NCBI GenBank assembly: GCA_023213395.1 | Contig: CM041465.1 | Coordinates: 132,067,741-132,131,740 of the forward strand | Direction: 5' to 3' | Origin: Cycas panzhihuaensis | Lineage: Eukaryota > Cycadophyta | Length of the DNA stretch: 64,000 nucleotides | In this document: positions 43,881 through 54,780 of the stretch, one piece after another | Layout: each line of letters begins with the position of its first letter | Numbering within the stretch: the first letter of the stretch is position 1 | The notes under the pieces: model-generated | What the model saw: only the letters and a program-made list of their open reading frames with translations | Database searches by the model: none | Told to the model about the DNA's origin: nothing | Position numbers and translations under genes: made by a program

Positions 43881-46074
43881 AAGAGGAGACTAGCTCCTCC
43901 GCTCGCTTTTGCAGTTGCTCAAGGAGATTTGGAGAAAGCCTACAAACACTTGGTGACGACCTTCGCTCTCCGAAGGCGATCCAAGGTCTGTTTGAAGTTT
44001 TTTCTTGCAGGTTCAAGCTTTTGGAGATACATTTGCAGGCTGGAGCAAGTACATCTCAGATCTGAATTTTTTTTTTCAGACAAAGGGTCTGTTGGAGTGC
44101 AGATTCATTGTTACAAGCAATGATTTATTTTTGATATTTGCACTCAGATCTACAATTAAAAGTTGGTTTAAGCTCAGATCTGTTATTCTTTTAGCACTAA
44201 GAACTCATTTTCAGTGATTTCCAGTGATTTTTAGTGCTGTCAAACATCTAATTTCTAAACAGGTTTTTAGTGTTGTTGCATCAGTTTCAGTTTCTGGTGC
44301 TGTGCAAGAGCAAACTTAACTTTTCTGTAAGATATCTAGTGTGTCCATCATAATCTCCTGCTGATATTCTGCAACTTCGCTGTGCAAAAGGGGTAACAAA
44401 CCCAATTCATGGGATACAACAGAACTATCTGCATATTGTAATGTGATGTACTGTGGCTTGAGTACAGCACAGATTATTATACAGCACATATTATTGTATT
44501 AGCTTTTCCTTCAAAGGCATTAGTAACTCGGACAGTAAGTTTTAACACAAGTGATTACACCCTGTGCTGGTAAATCAGTCCTCTGCCTGAAGTAATCTGA
44601 ACTCTGTGCTGGTAAATCAGTCCTCTGACTGGTAAATCTGAACGCTGTGCTGGTAAATCAGTCCTCTGCCTGAAGTCATCTGAACTCTGTGCTGGTAAAT
44701 CAGTCCTCGATGATAATCAACTTATTGTCTGGTAACCGATCCTCCGCTGAAGTCATCTGAACTCTGCCCGGTAAATTTGTGCATGCCTGGTAAAAGTCTG
44801 TAAACTCTGCCTTGGCTTGCAGTTAAATTCACAGCAGTTATGAACTCTGTGCTGCTAAATTCACAGCAGTTATGAACTCTGCCTGTTATGAATTACGTTC
44901 TCTCTTTGTTATGAAGTCTGTGTTGCTAAATTCAAGTGAAGTCATGTTGTGACTTTTATGAGTCAATTACATTGAAAGGAAGTGGCATCACACTCATCAG
45001 TAGCTCGCACCGCCAAACCGAAAACGATCCTTTCCTAAAGGTTATCTTTTTTCAAGAAGCAACCGATCATCAAAATCATTTGGAACAAAGATTTTCCTTG
45101 TGAAGTGATTTTAAGTGTTTTATATCAAAAGTGATACTTATCACTAATTTTTAAAACACTTTTAAGGCACCTTGCATGGTGACCTAATGCCCTTAGTCTC
45201 AAAGAGGGCTCAAATACACTTTGTACTTAATAAAAATCACTTTTCTTTTGATCGTTGGGACTAATTTAAAGTCCCAACACTTGGTGCTTGATGTCCATTT
45301 TCATGCAAGTGGTTCTCTTTCCTTCACTTTTTCAAAGATTAAACGAACCCACTTGTATCTTCATCACAAGTTTTGCATTACTTCTTCGATTACTTAAGCT
45401 CTTTTTCAAAAGTACTTTGCAAAACTTATTGTAAATCAAGCATTTGGTTTCTTACTTGGATCAACATAGCACTACATTTTCATTTAAAGTGCTCATTGTA
45501 AAAACACTACAAGTGTTCATATTCATGTACTTACATTGCTTCCTCTTGAAGCCACTCTTATTGTAAAGCTTAATCAAAGCACTTCTCATAAGTACATTTT
45601 CCAAGCAAAAAGAAACCTAAGTTCACTTTAAAATCTGCTAAAAAGTGATTAAAAATCTGTTGGAGAGGCTCGAAAAAGGTTCAAACCTTGCCTCTAAATT
45701 AACCTTAAGCTTGGTGCATTCCCTAGTGGACCAACTGACTATACGGTCAGTGCACGACAATTAAGGTTGCTTGAGGGAAAGGAGGTTCGAAAAGGGTGTT
45801 ATTGGGTACATGAATCCTGTGGAAAGCATGGTACGTCCATGGATCAACCCTACCTGCCTTGTCCTAGATTTAACTTGGCCAACTATTGGATCTCTTCTAT
45901 AGATCAGAGTTGGACCAACTCCATAGCCTAGTCCTCCACCCCTCATCATTCCATTCAGTTGTTGGATCTTCTAGTAAGATCAGGACTGCTGGTTTCGTTA
46001 GAAGGTGGAACTTAAGCGACGAAAGCTTTGAGTTTCCGTGTTATCCGCTAGCTTCAAGCTTTTATAAACCGAAA
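43881..46074 (+). other. Copia-3 leader with tandem repeats
   Basis: 2.2 kb leader. At about 44565-44800 there are several imperfect repeats of about 45-65 bp built on CTGTGCTGGTAAATCAGTCC, each usually followed by CTGAAGT and ATCTGAACT. The last part (45657-45980) is closely conserved with Copia-1 7257-7580. GCATGGTGACC occurs once near 45174, against three times in Copia-1. Confidence 0.8.
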
Positions 46075-46860
46075 CATGGTCGCCATAAACATGCTAAATG
46101 CATGCACCATTCAATTAACAGGACAAGATAATTATCAAGAATGGAAGAGACTCACTCAGAACTTGCTAATCATGAGCAATTTTGGAGTTATGTTTCGGGA
46201 GATTACCTCGACCAAAGACACGTTACCAATGGAAATATTCTTGTGCAACTTGATGATGCTTTGCTGCTTGGGAAGCCAAAGATGAAATTGCTTTGGCATT
46301 CCTTCGCATGATTGTTGATGTGTATGTAGATCAGAATATTGCTGGTGCTAAAACTTCTAAGGAAGCTTGGGACACTTTGTCCTCATTGTATGAAAGGTGA
46401 GATCAAGCTCGCATTTTAATGGTTAAGGCAAAATTGTATTCTGTTAAGTTTGTCAAGCCCATGTCGGCTTTTCTTTCCTCCATCAAGGAGGTATGTAATG
46501 AACTGAATACACTTGGAAGTCCAGCTACAAGGGATGAATTGATCACATCCATCACCAAAGCCTTGCCCAAAGACGACAATGGCTTCATTTCATCTATTAC
46601 AAGAGATGGTTCTCTCAAAACTATGACATTCAACGAATTTGAAAGTCTGCTACTTCAAGAAGAACAAATCTACACTAAGGATAATGAAGAGGAACCATCT
46701 ACATCAGGTGCATTCACGGCCAATTCAAAGGTTGAACAAAGAACCCAAACCTGCACTCTCAAAGCAGTTTGGGAACATGAACATTGGGTCTGCAAAGACC
46801 AATGTTGTATGTCATTATTGTGGCAAACCTGGCCACATAGCACCTGATTGTCAGAAAAAG
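46075..46860 (+). pseudogene. gag: Copia-3 gag remnant
   Basis: ATG 46075 opens MVAINMLNACTIQLTGQDNY, in which the Gln replaced by a stop in Copia-1 is intact. A base loss near 46178 shifts the frame, a stop at 46398 interrupts SLYER, and the frame changes again near 46740. The knuckle CHYCGKPGHIAPDC (46811-46852) keeps CCHC. The body matches Copia-1 closely. Confidence 0.88.
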
Positions 46861-49800
46861 CAAGCAGATCTACGACAACAGCAGCAGCCACGTCATCTGA
46901 ATCGACGGCCAGCAGCCCACGTCAGCAAGACGATGGCGGTTTCAAAGGCAACAACGAAGAAGAACAACCCCCTCGACCAAATCGAGGTGCCTATTGAGGA
47001 GGTCAAAGAGGAAGGAGGGGTTTCAGAGGTGGCAATCAACGCCACTTTAATCAGTTTGCAGATGAAGACAAACTGCTCGCGTGCATATCGACATCCAAGG
47101 TGATGAAACTTGGATTATTGATTCGAGCTTCACAACACATGGAAGTGAAGAGCTCCTCACCAACATCAAGGAAGGCAAAGGTCAATCAGTGCCCTTTGGG
47201 AATAATCAATCTATCAAAATTTCTGGAGTAGGCACAATAACTCCATTTTCTTCTTCATCAAATCCTTCCTTCACATTTCCCGATGGCAATGCCTATTTAA
47301 TACCTTCAATGGACAAAAATTTACTATTTGTTAGCAAGTTGGACAAGCAACAGATGAGTGTATTGTTCCAAAACGGGAAATGTATAATTAGTGATAAAGA
47401 AGACCAAGTAGTAGCTGTTGGCTATGAGGATCAAGGCCTCTACAAGTTGGATGCAAATAATATAACACTTGATTCTGCTTACTCTGGTTCCATTGTCACT
47501 CCTTACTTGTCCAAGATGCAACTTTGGCATCAACGTCTAGGCCATTTGAGCTTAGACAATTTGAGGCAGATGATCAACAAGAACATGGTACATGGGCTTC
47601 CAAAGATCTATGGAATAAAATGTCTTTGTGAAGTGTGCATTATGGGAACTCAGCATCGCTTGCCTTTCCCTAAAGGCAAAGCGTGGCGTGCATCACATCC
47701 TCTGCAGTTGGTACATTCGGATTTGTGCGGACCTATGACCACAACATCTTTTGGAGGAGCTTTGTATTACATCTCCTTCATTGATGACTTTTCTCACAAA
47801 GTCTGGGTCTATTTCATCAAACACAAATCTGAAGCATTTTCCAAGTTCAAAGAATTCAAGCTTGAAGTGGAAAATGAGTCTGGCTACTCAATCAAAACAT
47901 TCAGGACAGACAATGGAGGTGAATTTACATCAAATGAATTCACACAATACTGCAAGGATAACGGCATTCGGAGACAACTGACGATACCTCACACTCCTCA
48001 ACAAAATGAAGTCTCGAGCGGATGAATGTAACTTTGGCCAATAAAGCCAAAGCTATGATGCATGCACAAGGACTCACTCGAGTTTACTGGGCAGAAGCAT
48101 TTCACACAACTGCCTATATGGCCAATCGCAGTCCTATTACAACAGTCACCAACATGACACCCGAGGAGGCATGGTCTGGCAAAAAGCCTACTGTCAGCCA
48201 TTTGAGGACTTTTGGGTGCACTGCTTATATGTATATTCCCGATCAACAAAGGAAGAAATTAGACAAGCATAGTCTAAAATGCATCTTTGTAGGTTATGCC
48301 ATTCACAGCAAAGCCTACAAGTTGTATGATCCTATAGGGAAGAAAATGCATCTCTCAAGAGATGTCATCTTTGCTGAAGAAGATCACAAGGAGGTGCAAA
48401 CAACATCCACGCAACCTCCCGTTGACAAAGGCAAGAAGATTGTTGAGGCCTTCCTTCCCTCTCAATCCTCTACACCATGTTCATCATCTGCACCAGCTGG
48501 ACCGTCTACTTCAACTGAATTTGCTCCACTTGATCCAAGCACATCTTCTGTTGACCAACGACTTACACCAGAAGATCTTGAGGTTCAAGTAACTTCAATT
48601 CAAAAGTTACCCAAATGGTATACATAAACAGTTTAGGACGGTCACATCATTGAAGGAAAACGTCCATCTAAATATCTGCAGCAAACCAATTATGCACTTA
48701 TGGTTGAAGTGTGTTGTGTTGATGAACCTTCCACTTTTGAGGAGGCTTCTAAAAATGAAAATTGGAAGGCTGCCATGGATGAAGAAATCCATTCTATTGA
48801 AAAGAATGGTACTTGGAATTTGGTTGAATTGCCTAAACACAAACAGGTAATCAGTTGCAAATGGGTCTACAAGACCAAATTCCATTCTGATGGTTCACTT
48901 AAAAGGCAGAAAGCACGCCTTGTCACAAAAGGATTTAAATAAAAAGAAGGCATAGATTATGAAGAAACTTTTGCACCAGTGGCGAACATGAATACCATCA
49001 GACTTCTCTTGGTCTTAGCTGCTCAATGCAAACGGCCTATTTACCAGATGGACGTGAAGAGCGCCTTTCTTAATGGCGATCTTCAGGAGGAGGTATATTT
49101 GGAGCAACCTTCCGGATACAAAGTACAAGGCAAGGAGCATCTTGTATATCGCCTAAAAAAGGCGTTATATGGCTTGAAGCAAGCTCTAAGGGCATGGTAC
49201 TCAAAGATCGATGACTACTTCTTGAGACATGGGTTTCATCGATCTACTTCAGATCCTAATCTGTATATAAAAAATGAAAAGAATCATGTAATTTTTGTTG
49301 CCTTGTATGTAGATGACTTAGTGATCACTGGTAGTGACACTAAGATGATTCATATTCTCCAAGATGACTTAAAGTGAAGTTTCGAGATGATAGATCTTGG
49401 ACTTCTCCATTATTTTTTAGGCTTTGAGATATGGCAACAGCCAGGCTATATCTTCATCTCCCAAGCAAAATATTCTTGGGACATTTTGCAGCGGTTCAGG
49501 ATGCACGACTACAAAACAATGCCTACACCTATGGAGAATGGATCTAACCTTACTCTCAATGAGGAAGCTGCACCAGCAGATCCCACACTTTTCTGGCAGT
49601 TGATTGGGAGTCTCATTTATCTCACCAACACTCGACCGGATGTTTCATTTGCTGTTGGGATTTGCTCACGTTACATGTCTCAACCCAATAAGATACACTG
49701 GAATGCAGCCAAACGCATACTTAAGTACATCAAAGGTACATTGCAGCATGGCCTTGAGTATGCACATAATGAGAACTTCACTTTGGAAGGGTTCTCAGAT

Positions 49801-50243
49801 TCTGATTGGGCAGGTTGCCAAGATAGCAGAAGATCAACCTCGGGATCTTTTTTCCCTTGGTTCAAGATTGTTTCGTGGAGTTGCAAGAAGCAACCCAATG
49901 TTACCTTGTCCTCCACCGAAGCAGAGTACAAAGCTGCAATCGGCGCAGCTTGTGAGGCTATCCGCTACGACGGATTCTTGGGGAACTTGGACTTAAGCAG
50001 GATCACCCCACCAAGATACATTGCGACAATCAAAGTGTGCTCAAGTTAGCTAAGAATCCAAAGGTTTCATGCGCGGACAAAACACATCGAGGTTCACCAT
50101 CACTTCATCGAGAGCATGTTCGAATGGTGAGATCAACCTTGATGCGGACCTCTGAGAGGAGCAGATGAGACATCTTTACCAAGCCTCTTGGTAGAGAAAA
50201 GTTTGTAAAATTCAGAGATGGTCTTGGTGTCCGACTTAACATT
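46861..50243 (+). pseudogene. pol: Copia-3 pol remnant
   Basis: Protease near 47110 reads WIIDSSFTTHGSEE: the active-site Gly and following residues are altered from DSGAS. The 47081-48025 frame holds the zinc region (HQRLGHLSLDNL, CEVCIMGTQH) and integrase acids in HSDLCGPM and RTDNGGEF; the third acid region is broken near 48010. The 48022-48627 frame holds the integrase tail and Ser/Pro linker. RT has [18 protein letters not shown] near 49065, YGLKQALRAW and intact YVDD near 49306. RNase H SDSDWAGC is near 49797. Stops at 48625, 48940, 49374 and 50047 disable it. Confidence 0.92.
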
Positions 50244-50261
50244 GTAAACAGTAAGGGGGGG

Positions 50262-50798
50262 TGTTAAACCTTATGTTTACATGTTAAGATAATGTACTTT
50301 TATTTTCATGTAATATGTGTTCTTTTTACTTTAGGGGTGACTTATCACTTAAGTGATAAAGTGCACACCCACATTCTTTCTAGTGACACAACGTTGTCAC
50401 TAAAGGGTCAAATGGACCCTCATGCATTTTTGCTCACATGAGAGTCCAAAAGGACACATGTCCAAAATGCAAGGCATGTATCTTAGATGTTTGACACTTG
50501 TTTAGGGCCTCATTTCACTCTATATAATGAGACCTCTTCTCATTGTCTCATAAGAGAGTTGGAGCTGTATTTTTATGCTGTTAGTTTGCTAATCAAACTG
50601 TTCATTCTTTGGAGGTTGGACCAATTCCACCTCCACATATTGGGTATCATTTTCTCTTGCACCTTCATTCATGTTTTGTCTCTTTGCTTTCTCTTTACCT
50701 TGAGATTATTATACTTGTTTGTATTTCTGCAGCTAGAACTAGAGTGATCCTAGTTTCTAGATCTAGGGACTATTGAGGCCATCTAGCCTCTTTTCACA
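50262..50798 (+). repeat. Copia-3 3' LTR (537 bp)
   Basis: Follows AGTAAGGGGGGG (50250-50261). Near 50499 a deletion of about 18 bp removes the second arm of the hairpin. Confidence 0.94.
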
Positions 50799-50945
50799 TC
50801 TTGCTCACGCTCTTTCATGTTTTGATCTTTAATCTTGTTTACTTGAGTAAGTTTTCATTATTAGTGTAGATCTTCTTGATTCTAGAACTAGAGTAGAACA
50901 ACTTTCTAGATCTTGGTTTATGTAGGTTAAATGCCATCTTTAACA

Positions 50946-51494
50946 CACGGCCGTGGGAGGTTCGAACGACAGTCAGATATGAAATAGAGGGTTTTAAACC
51001 CCGTTTTTCTTCTAAAAATGATCTCCCAGGGTAAACACAGGTGCAAGGTGCCTAAGATCTTCAACTAGTAGAGAGATAATTGAAAAACAAAATTTTTTGA
51101 TAAGAAAATCACTAAAAATAGTGAAAAAATTCACCCTTGCTCAATGTGTTGTCACCTAGGTAATCATTGATAGAGATAAGCAAATTCTAGAGCTAGCAGA
51201 GGTAGATCACAGTGTACTAAGAAATCTTGCAAAAATAATTTTTATTTACAAGAAAATGAAGGAAAAATAGTGTATTTTAAGTCCTTTCTCTGCTGCAGAT
51301 ACAAATCCATCTTAGATAAAATTTTAAAACAATTAATATGATAGCTGTAAGCTTAAAAACGCTTTGAAATAAGGAGAAATCTACAGAAAAAAGCCAAATT
51401 TGATCTTGGATTGCCTTCGGAGAGTGAAGGTCATCACCAAGGGTTTGGAATCCTACTTTCAAACCTAAAACAACCAAGAACTCCTCTTCAACAA
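50946..51494 (-). other. Copia-2 leader, part next to the primer site
   Basis: In reverse complement it has the family leader start (CTCTCCGAAGGCAATCCAAG, 51412-51431). No gene is seen. Confidence 0.75.
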
Positions 51495-51506
51495 GTTATG
51501 ATACTA
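51495..51506 (-). other. Copia-2 primer-binding site, decayed
   Basis: TAGTATCATAAC on the minus strand, three changes from TGGTATCAGAGC, two bases from the LTR. It identifies 51509-52089 as the 5' LTR of Copia-2. Confidence 0.75.
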
Positions 51507-51508
51507 AA

Positions 51509-52089
51509 TGTTGAAGATGGCATTCAACCTTCAAACCAATTGATGATGAACACAATGCTTAGGATCTTATGAAGAGGAAGTTGGCTACCATAGGAAGATG
51601 ATTAGCATCAACAATAAGCAACTAAGAATATGAGCTCCTAAGCAAACATGAAGCAAATGAATTCAAGCACAAGAACACAAAATATGGAGGAGTAGGAATT
51701 TGTCCTTATTCCAAAATAAGCAAGATTGACTTGAATTCAAATTAGCAGCATAACAGTACAATACAAACACATATCATGTGATACATGAGGCTTGACCTCC
51801 TTGTAGAGAAATGAAGGAAGACCTTGGGTGGTTGGATGTTTGACAAGTGTCAAACATTTAAGCTATGCCCTTTGCATGCTGGGACAAGTGTCCCTTGGGC
51901 TCTCTTTGTGAGCATAAGTACATGAGGGTATATTGATCCTTAAGCTACAATGCTATGTCACTTGAACAAACATGGGTGTGTACTTTATCACATTATGTGA
52001 TAAGTTACCCTCACATAGAGTTAAATAAAGTATGTCAATAATACAATATAAAGTACAATACTTAACATGTAAACATAAAGTTCTTAATG
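51509..52089 (-). repeat. Copia-2 5' LTR (581 bp)
   Basis: Plus strand TGTTGAAGATGG to GTTCTTAATG (end altered from AACA), followed by CTTGA. Hairpin at 51832-51861, with the outer arm changed CC to TT. Confidence 0.85.
51832..51861 (-). repeat. LTR hairpin, Copia-2 5' LTR
   Basis: TTGGATGTTTGACA, loop AG, TGTCAAACATTTAA; twelve of fourteen pairs are Watson-Crick and two are G-T. Confidence 0.7.
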
Positions 52090-52209
52090 CTTGATACAAT
52101 AGATAGATTGGCCAATTGAAGAGTCTAGTTGGGATTATGAGGCCTTTATAAAAGCAAATGATTTGTTGTTTGTGGATCATTGAGGGCAATTATCTCCTTA
52201 AGTGGGGAG
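52090..52209 (+). pseudogene. pol: G0 pol piece 3: chromodomain-like tail
   Basis: The frame interrupted at 13183 (ETVKYLI) resumes as IDWPIEESSWDYEAFIKAN near 52105-52160. W-P-x-E-E-x-SW is the chromodomain hallmark found at the integrase end of plant chromoviruses. A stop follows, then the polypurine tract AAGTGGGGAG at 52200-52209. Confidence 0.75.
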
Positions 52210-53105
52210 TGTTCTATCACACCAAAAAGGTTTATGTATTTTTATAACCCTAATTGAGACCATGTATTATTATTGTAACATTAGACTTAGGTGTGTTAAA
52301 GAAACCATCTAGTGATTTATGAAAGGGGTATTTATAAGACTCTTCAGAGGTGATTCTCACTATTCACTTCACTAGTGACTATTCACTTCATATGATCATA
52401 TGATAAAGGTGATTCAACTTCATTTCATTTCCAATGGCCTTTCGTGTGGCCATTTCTTGCAATATTTAAGAAGAAGTGAATTGGGGTGGAGAGCAATTAT
52501 TGAGCATGAGTTCTTTGATGTTTGCTTCTATAGATGAGCTTGTAAGGAGAGCTACCCAAAGTGAGCCAAAGGATTCCACCTAGAGGAGGTTGTTATATGT
52601 AGCCCATTTGTGAAAGCTGTTAAGTGTAGCCTATTTTTGAAAGCTGCTACATGTAGTGTTGTTGGTTGCAATTGATGCATCTAGACAAGCTCAACAATGG
52701 AATTGGTCCATCTAGTAGATCCACTTATTTAATTTGATGCTAATAGGATAAGATGGTTAGTGGAATGGGCTAACCTCTAACTGTGGTTTGGATGTGAAGT
52801 GGTTTTGGAGGAAGCGATCTCATTCCCCCCCTCAATGGTAATATTGCTTGGCTCTCTTTGGTATTTGGTTTTCTACTTGTTCACTCTTAGATACTCTTAT
52901 CAAGATTCTCTCGCATTATCTTCTACTCTAATCTCCTCTCTTGAAAGTACACTTCTTATGTAATATGGAATATTGAATGGAGAATTGTTGTTATTTGTGA
53001 ACTTGTAGATTTGGCAATTACATCTTGTGAAGTTTGGATTTTTGTTTAGCAAGAAACATCAGTAATATAAGACTTTTACATTATTCATTCTTGTGTAGTG
53101 TTACA
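52210..53105 (+). repeat. Probable G0 3' LTR
   Basis: Starts TGTTCTATCACACC right after the polypurine tract. No second copy is in the window, so the right end (taken at GTGTTACA) is a guess. It contains no gene. Confidence 0.55.
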
Positions 53106-53309
53106 CCCTACAATAGACAAAGCCTTTGAAACATATAAGAAGCCATGACAATATCATTAGTACTAGTGTATGAATGGAAGTTAGCACAGGGGCACTTGGT
53201 ATAGTAGGGGATAGCCTAAGGGGCATCTCTTGTACTAGAATGGCAAAAGTGAGAGTGAGAAACAAGGTTAAACACACTTTAGAATTGTTGGAATGACCAC
53301 AAGAACGAT
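53106..53309. other. Short gap with no recognisable feature
   Basis: About 200 bp between the estimated end of the G0 LTR and the Copia-5 LTR. It may be the original flank of G0. Confidence 0.4.
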
Positions 53310-53519
53310 TGGATATTAAGGTCAATGTTTTATCTATAAGCTTATTCTATTGGTCTTATTGTAATATAGAAGTGATGGTTATGTGTCATACCCTCTTTAC
53401 TTAGTCTATGACAAGTGGCACACATGCATTCAACCCTGTCCAAGGCTCAGGTAATTCACATTATATTTATAGAGGGACTTTCCTTATTAATGATATGAGC
53501 TTCCATTGAGAGTTTTACA
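53310..53519 (+). repeat. Copia-5 5' LTR (210 bp)
   Basis: TGGATATTAAGG to GAGAGTTTTACA; ends set by the primer site and TG/CA termini, second copy not in the window. A TATA-like TTATATTTATAGAG lies near 53460. Confidence 0.7.
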
Positions 53520-53531
53520 TGGTATCAAAGC
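53520..53531 (+). other. Copia-5 primer-binding site
   Basis: TGGTATCAAAGC, one change from the standard, abutting the LTR. Confidence 0.85.
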
Positions 53532-53928
53532 AAGGTTCTCTAGTTGTTTAAGACAAATTCAATAGGGCTTTAGAGAGAAGAGTTTGATATTTAGTTTTTT
53601 AAGGGTTTCTAAGAGAATCCAAAGGAGTTTGTAGGGTTTTTGAGAAAATCTGAAGGAGACTTGATATTCTTCAGGCTTCAAGCAAGCAAAACATTAATTG
53701 TACGAAGTACAAATAGAGTACAGACTGTACAAAGCAAATTTTCAAAGTGCTCAAAATTAGCTGAAATTTCACTTGCAAGTTCGTTTTGAAGAGGCCGTCA
53801 TCTTTCTCTAAAAGGATCGACTCGAAAATTGCATGATTTGAGGCTGTTTCAACCAGTTTTCAGTGGGCATGGGTTTGGAAAGAAGATTGCAAATTTCTCT
53901 CATTCTGCTTAGACATTTTGGGTAATAC

Positions 53929-54295
53929 TGTTGAGGGAATGGATCTAGGGATCTAGTGCACTAACACTACACAATGGCAAATAGTGGAGGCAAGCACAAT
54001 GTACTCAACAAGAGAATGCTAATAGCTTGAGCTCAAAGAGGAGAAGTGTAGAATATGATCACTCTCCATGTAATTTCAGCTTATATAATGAGGATGCTCA
54101 TTAGGGTTTGGAATTTGAGTTTTCCCTCCCAATGACATTCAAATGAGATTACATGAAATTACAATGAAATGAACTTTATGTCATTTCACTTAAGTGACTT
54201 AGGCATAGTCACCTTATCCTAAAGTTATAAACATAAAAGTGACTTTATCTAATTCTAACTTCATGAAATGACCATGTGACATTAACATTGTCACA
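53929..54295 (-). repeat. Copia-4 3' LTR (367 bp)
   Basis: TGTTGAGGGAATGG to AACATTGTCACA. The polypurine tract (CCCCCCCTTAATG on the plus strand) follows at about 54298-54310. Confidence 0.96.
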
Positions 54296-54310
54296 ATCCC
54301 CCCCTTAATG

Positions 54311-54780
54311 GCAGAAGGTCATTTTCCTTTATCCTATTCTAATCTATGAGGTCTTCATTATAGCCTCATTATTACATTGAGAAAAAAAAATCTACAACCT
54401 ACAAGACACTTTTGTGGAAAAACCCTCGGGGGAATAAAAACCCACGGACTTGACTTCCTATTCTATGAAGTGGCTCAGACGGCTCTTTGAGTGTAGCTAG
54501 ATAGCCAAGCAGTACAAGTTGGTTGTGCGGCTCGATCCGCCGAGTCTCCATATACCGCTTCGTCATTCCCCATGCCCGTTCAGGTTTTCATAGGTTCTGA
54601 TTTTCGAAACAAGTACAACCCAACTCCTTTCGCGCCCATGAGGGGTTTTCACGAATGGGAGAGAGCAGAGACTTACTCTAATCCTTCCGCGCCCACAAGG
54701 GGTTTTCACGAATGGCATAGAGTATGTTGGTCCTGTGTACCATCTCCTTCAATCAGTTGGAGATGGAGGCCCTAAGGCCG
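54311..54780 (-). other. Copia-4 3' untranslated segment with a direct repeat
   Basis: About 470 bp between the pol stop and the polypurine tract. A direct repeat of about 25 bp (CGCGCCCA, two variable bases, AGGGGTTTTCACGAATGG) starts near 54638 and again near 54688, 50 bp apart. No gene is seen. Confidence 0.65.

Larger units (their letters stand above)
43312..50798 (+). mobile_element. Copia-3: copia element inserted in a solo LTR of its own family
   Basis: LTRs 43312-43866 and 50262-50798, perfect TCTTG duplication (43307-43311, 50799-50803). LTR difference about 15 substitutions in 535 plus two gaps by eye. Domain order as Copia-1. Its integrase and RT frames are the longest in the window. 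Confidence 0.95.
42880..50945 (+). repeat. Solo LTR of the Copia-1 family, split by Copia-3
   Basis: Pieces 42880-43311 and 50804-50945 form one LTR (TGTTAAGCCTTATG to CATCTTTAACA). Flanks are CATGG (42875-42879) and CACGG (50946-50950), a duplication with one change, and the Copia-2 leader continues on both sides. No coding sequence belongs to it, so the original element was lost by recombination between its LTRs. It has the family hairpin at 43094-43123 with one mismatch, and a second partial hairpin arm just after. Confidence 0.85.
13184..52089 (-). mobile_element. Copia-2: minus-strand copia element, split by nested insertions
   Basis: Its 3' LTR is at 13184-13768 and its 5' LTR at 51509-52089, with a perfect CTTGA duplication at 13179-13183 and 52090-52094. 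Copia-2 sequence proper is 13184-14134, 38114-42879 and 50946-52089, about 6.9 kb. The remainder is G2 with its own insertions and the solo LTR with Copia-3. It has the same gene order and family as Copia-1. Its LTRs differ by roughly a tenth by eye and several small gaps, so it is one of the oldest insertions here. Confidence 0.88.
4210..53105 (+). mobile_element. G0: oldest gypsy (chromovirus-type) element, in three pieces
   Basis: Three plus-strand pieces read as one gypsy pol 3' half: RNase H/integrase start (4210-4846), integrase core to C-terminal domain (12382-13183), and a chromodomain-like tail, polypurine tract and 3' LTR (52090-about 53105). Copia-1 separates pieces one and two. 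Copia-2 separates two and three with a perfect CTTGA duplication, and the protein frame resumes across it. The 5' half of the element is missing. G0 is the foundation on which the rest of the stack was built. Confidence 0.75.

Noticed and set aside
44565-44800. CRISPR-like array
   Set aside because: Units abut without unique spacers and the setting is a plant retrotransposon leader; these are imperfect tandem repeats.
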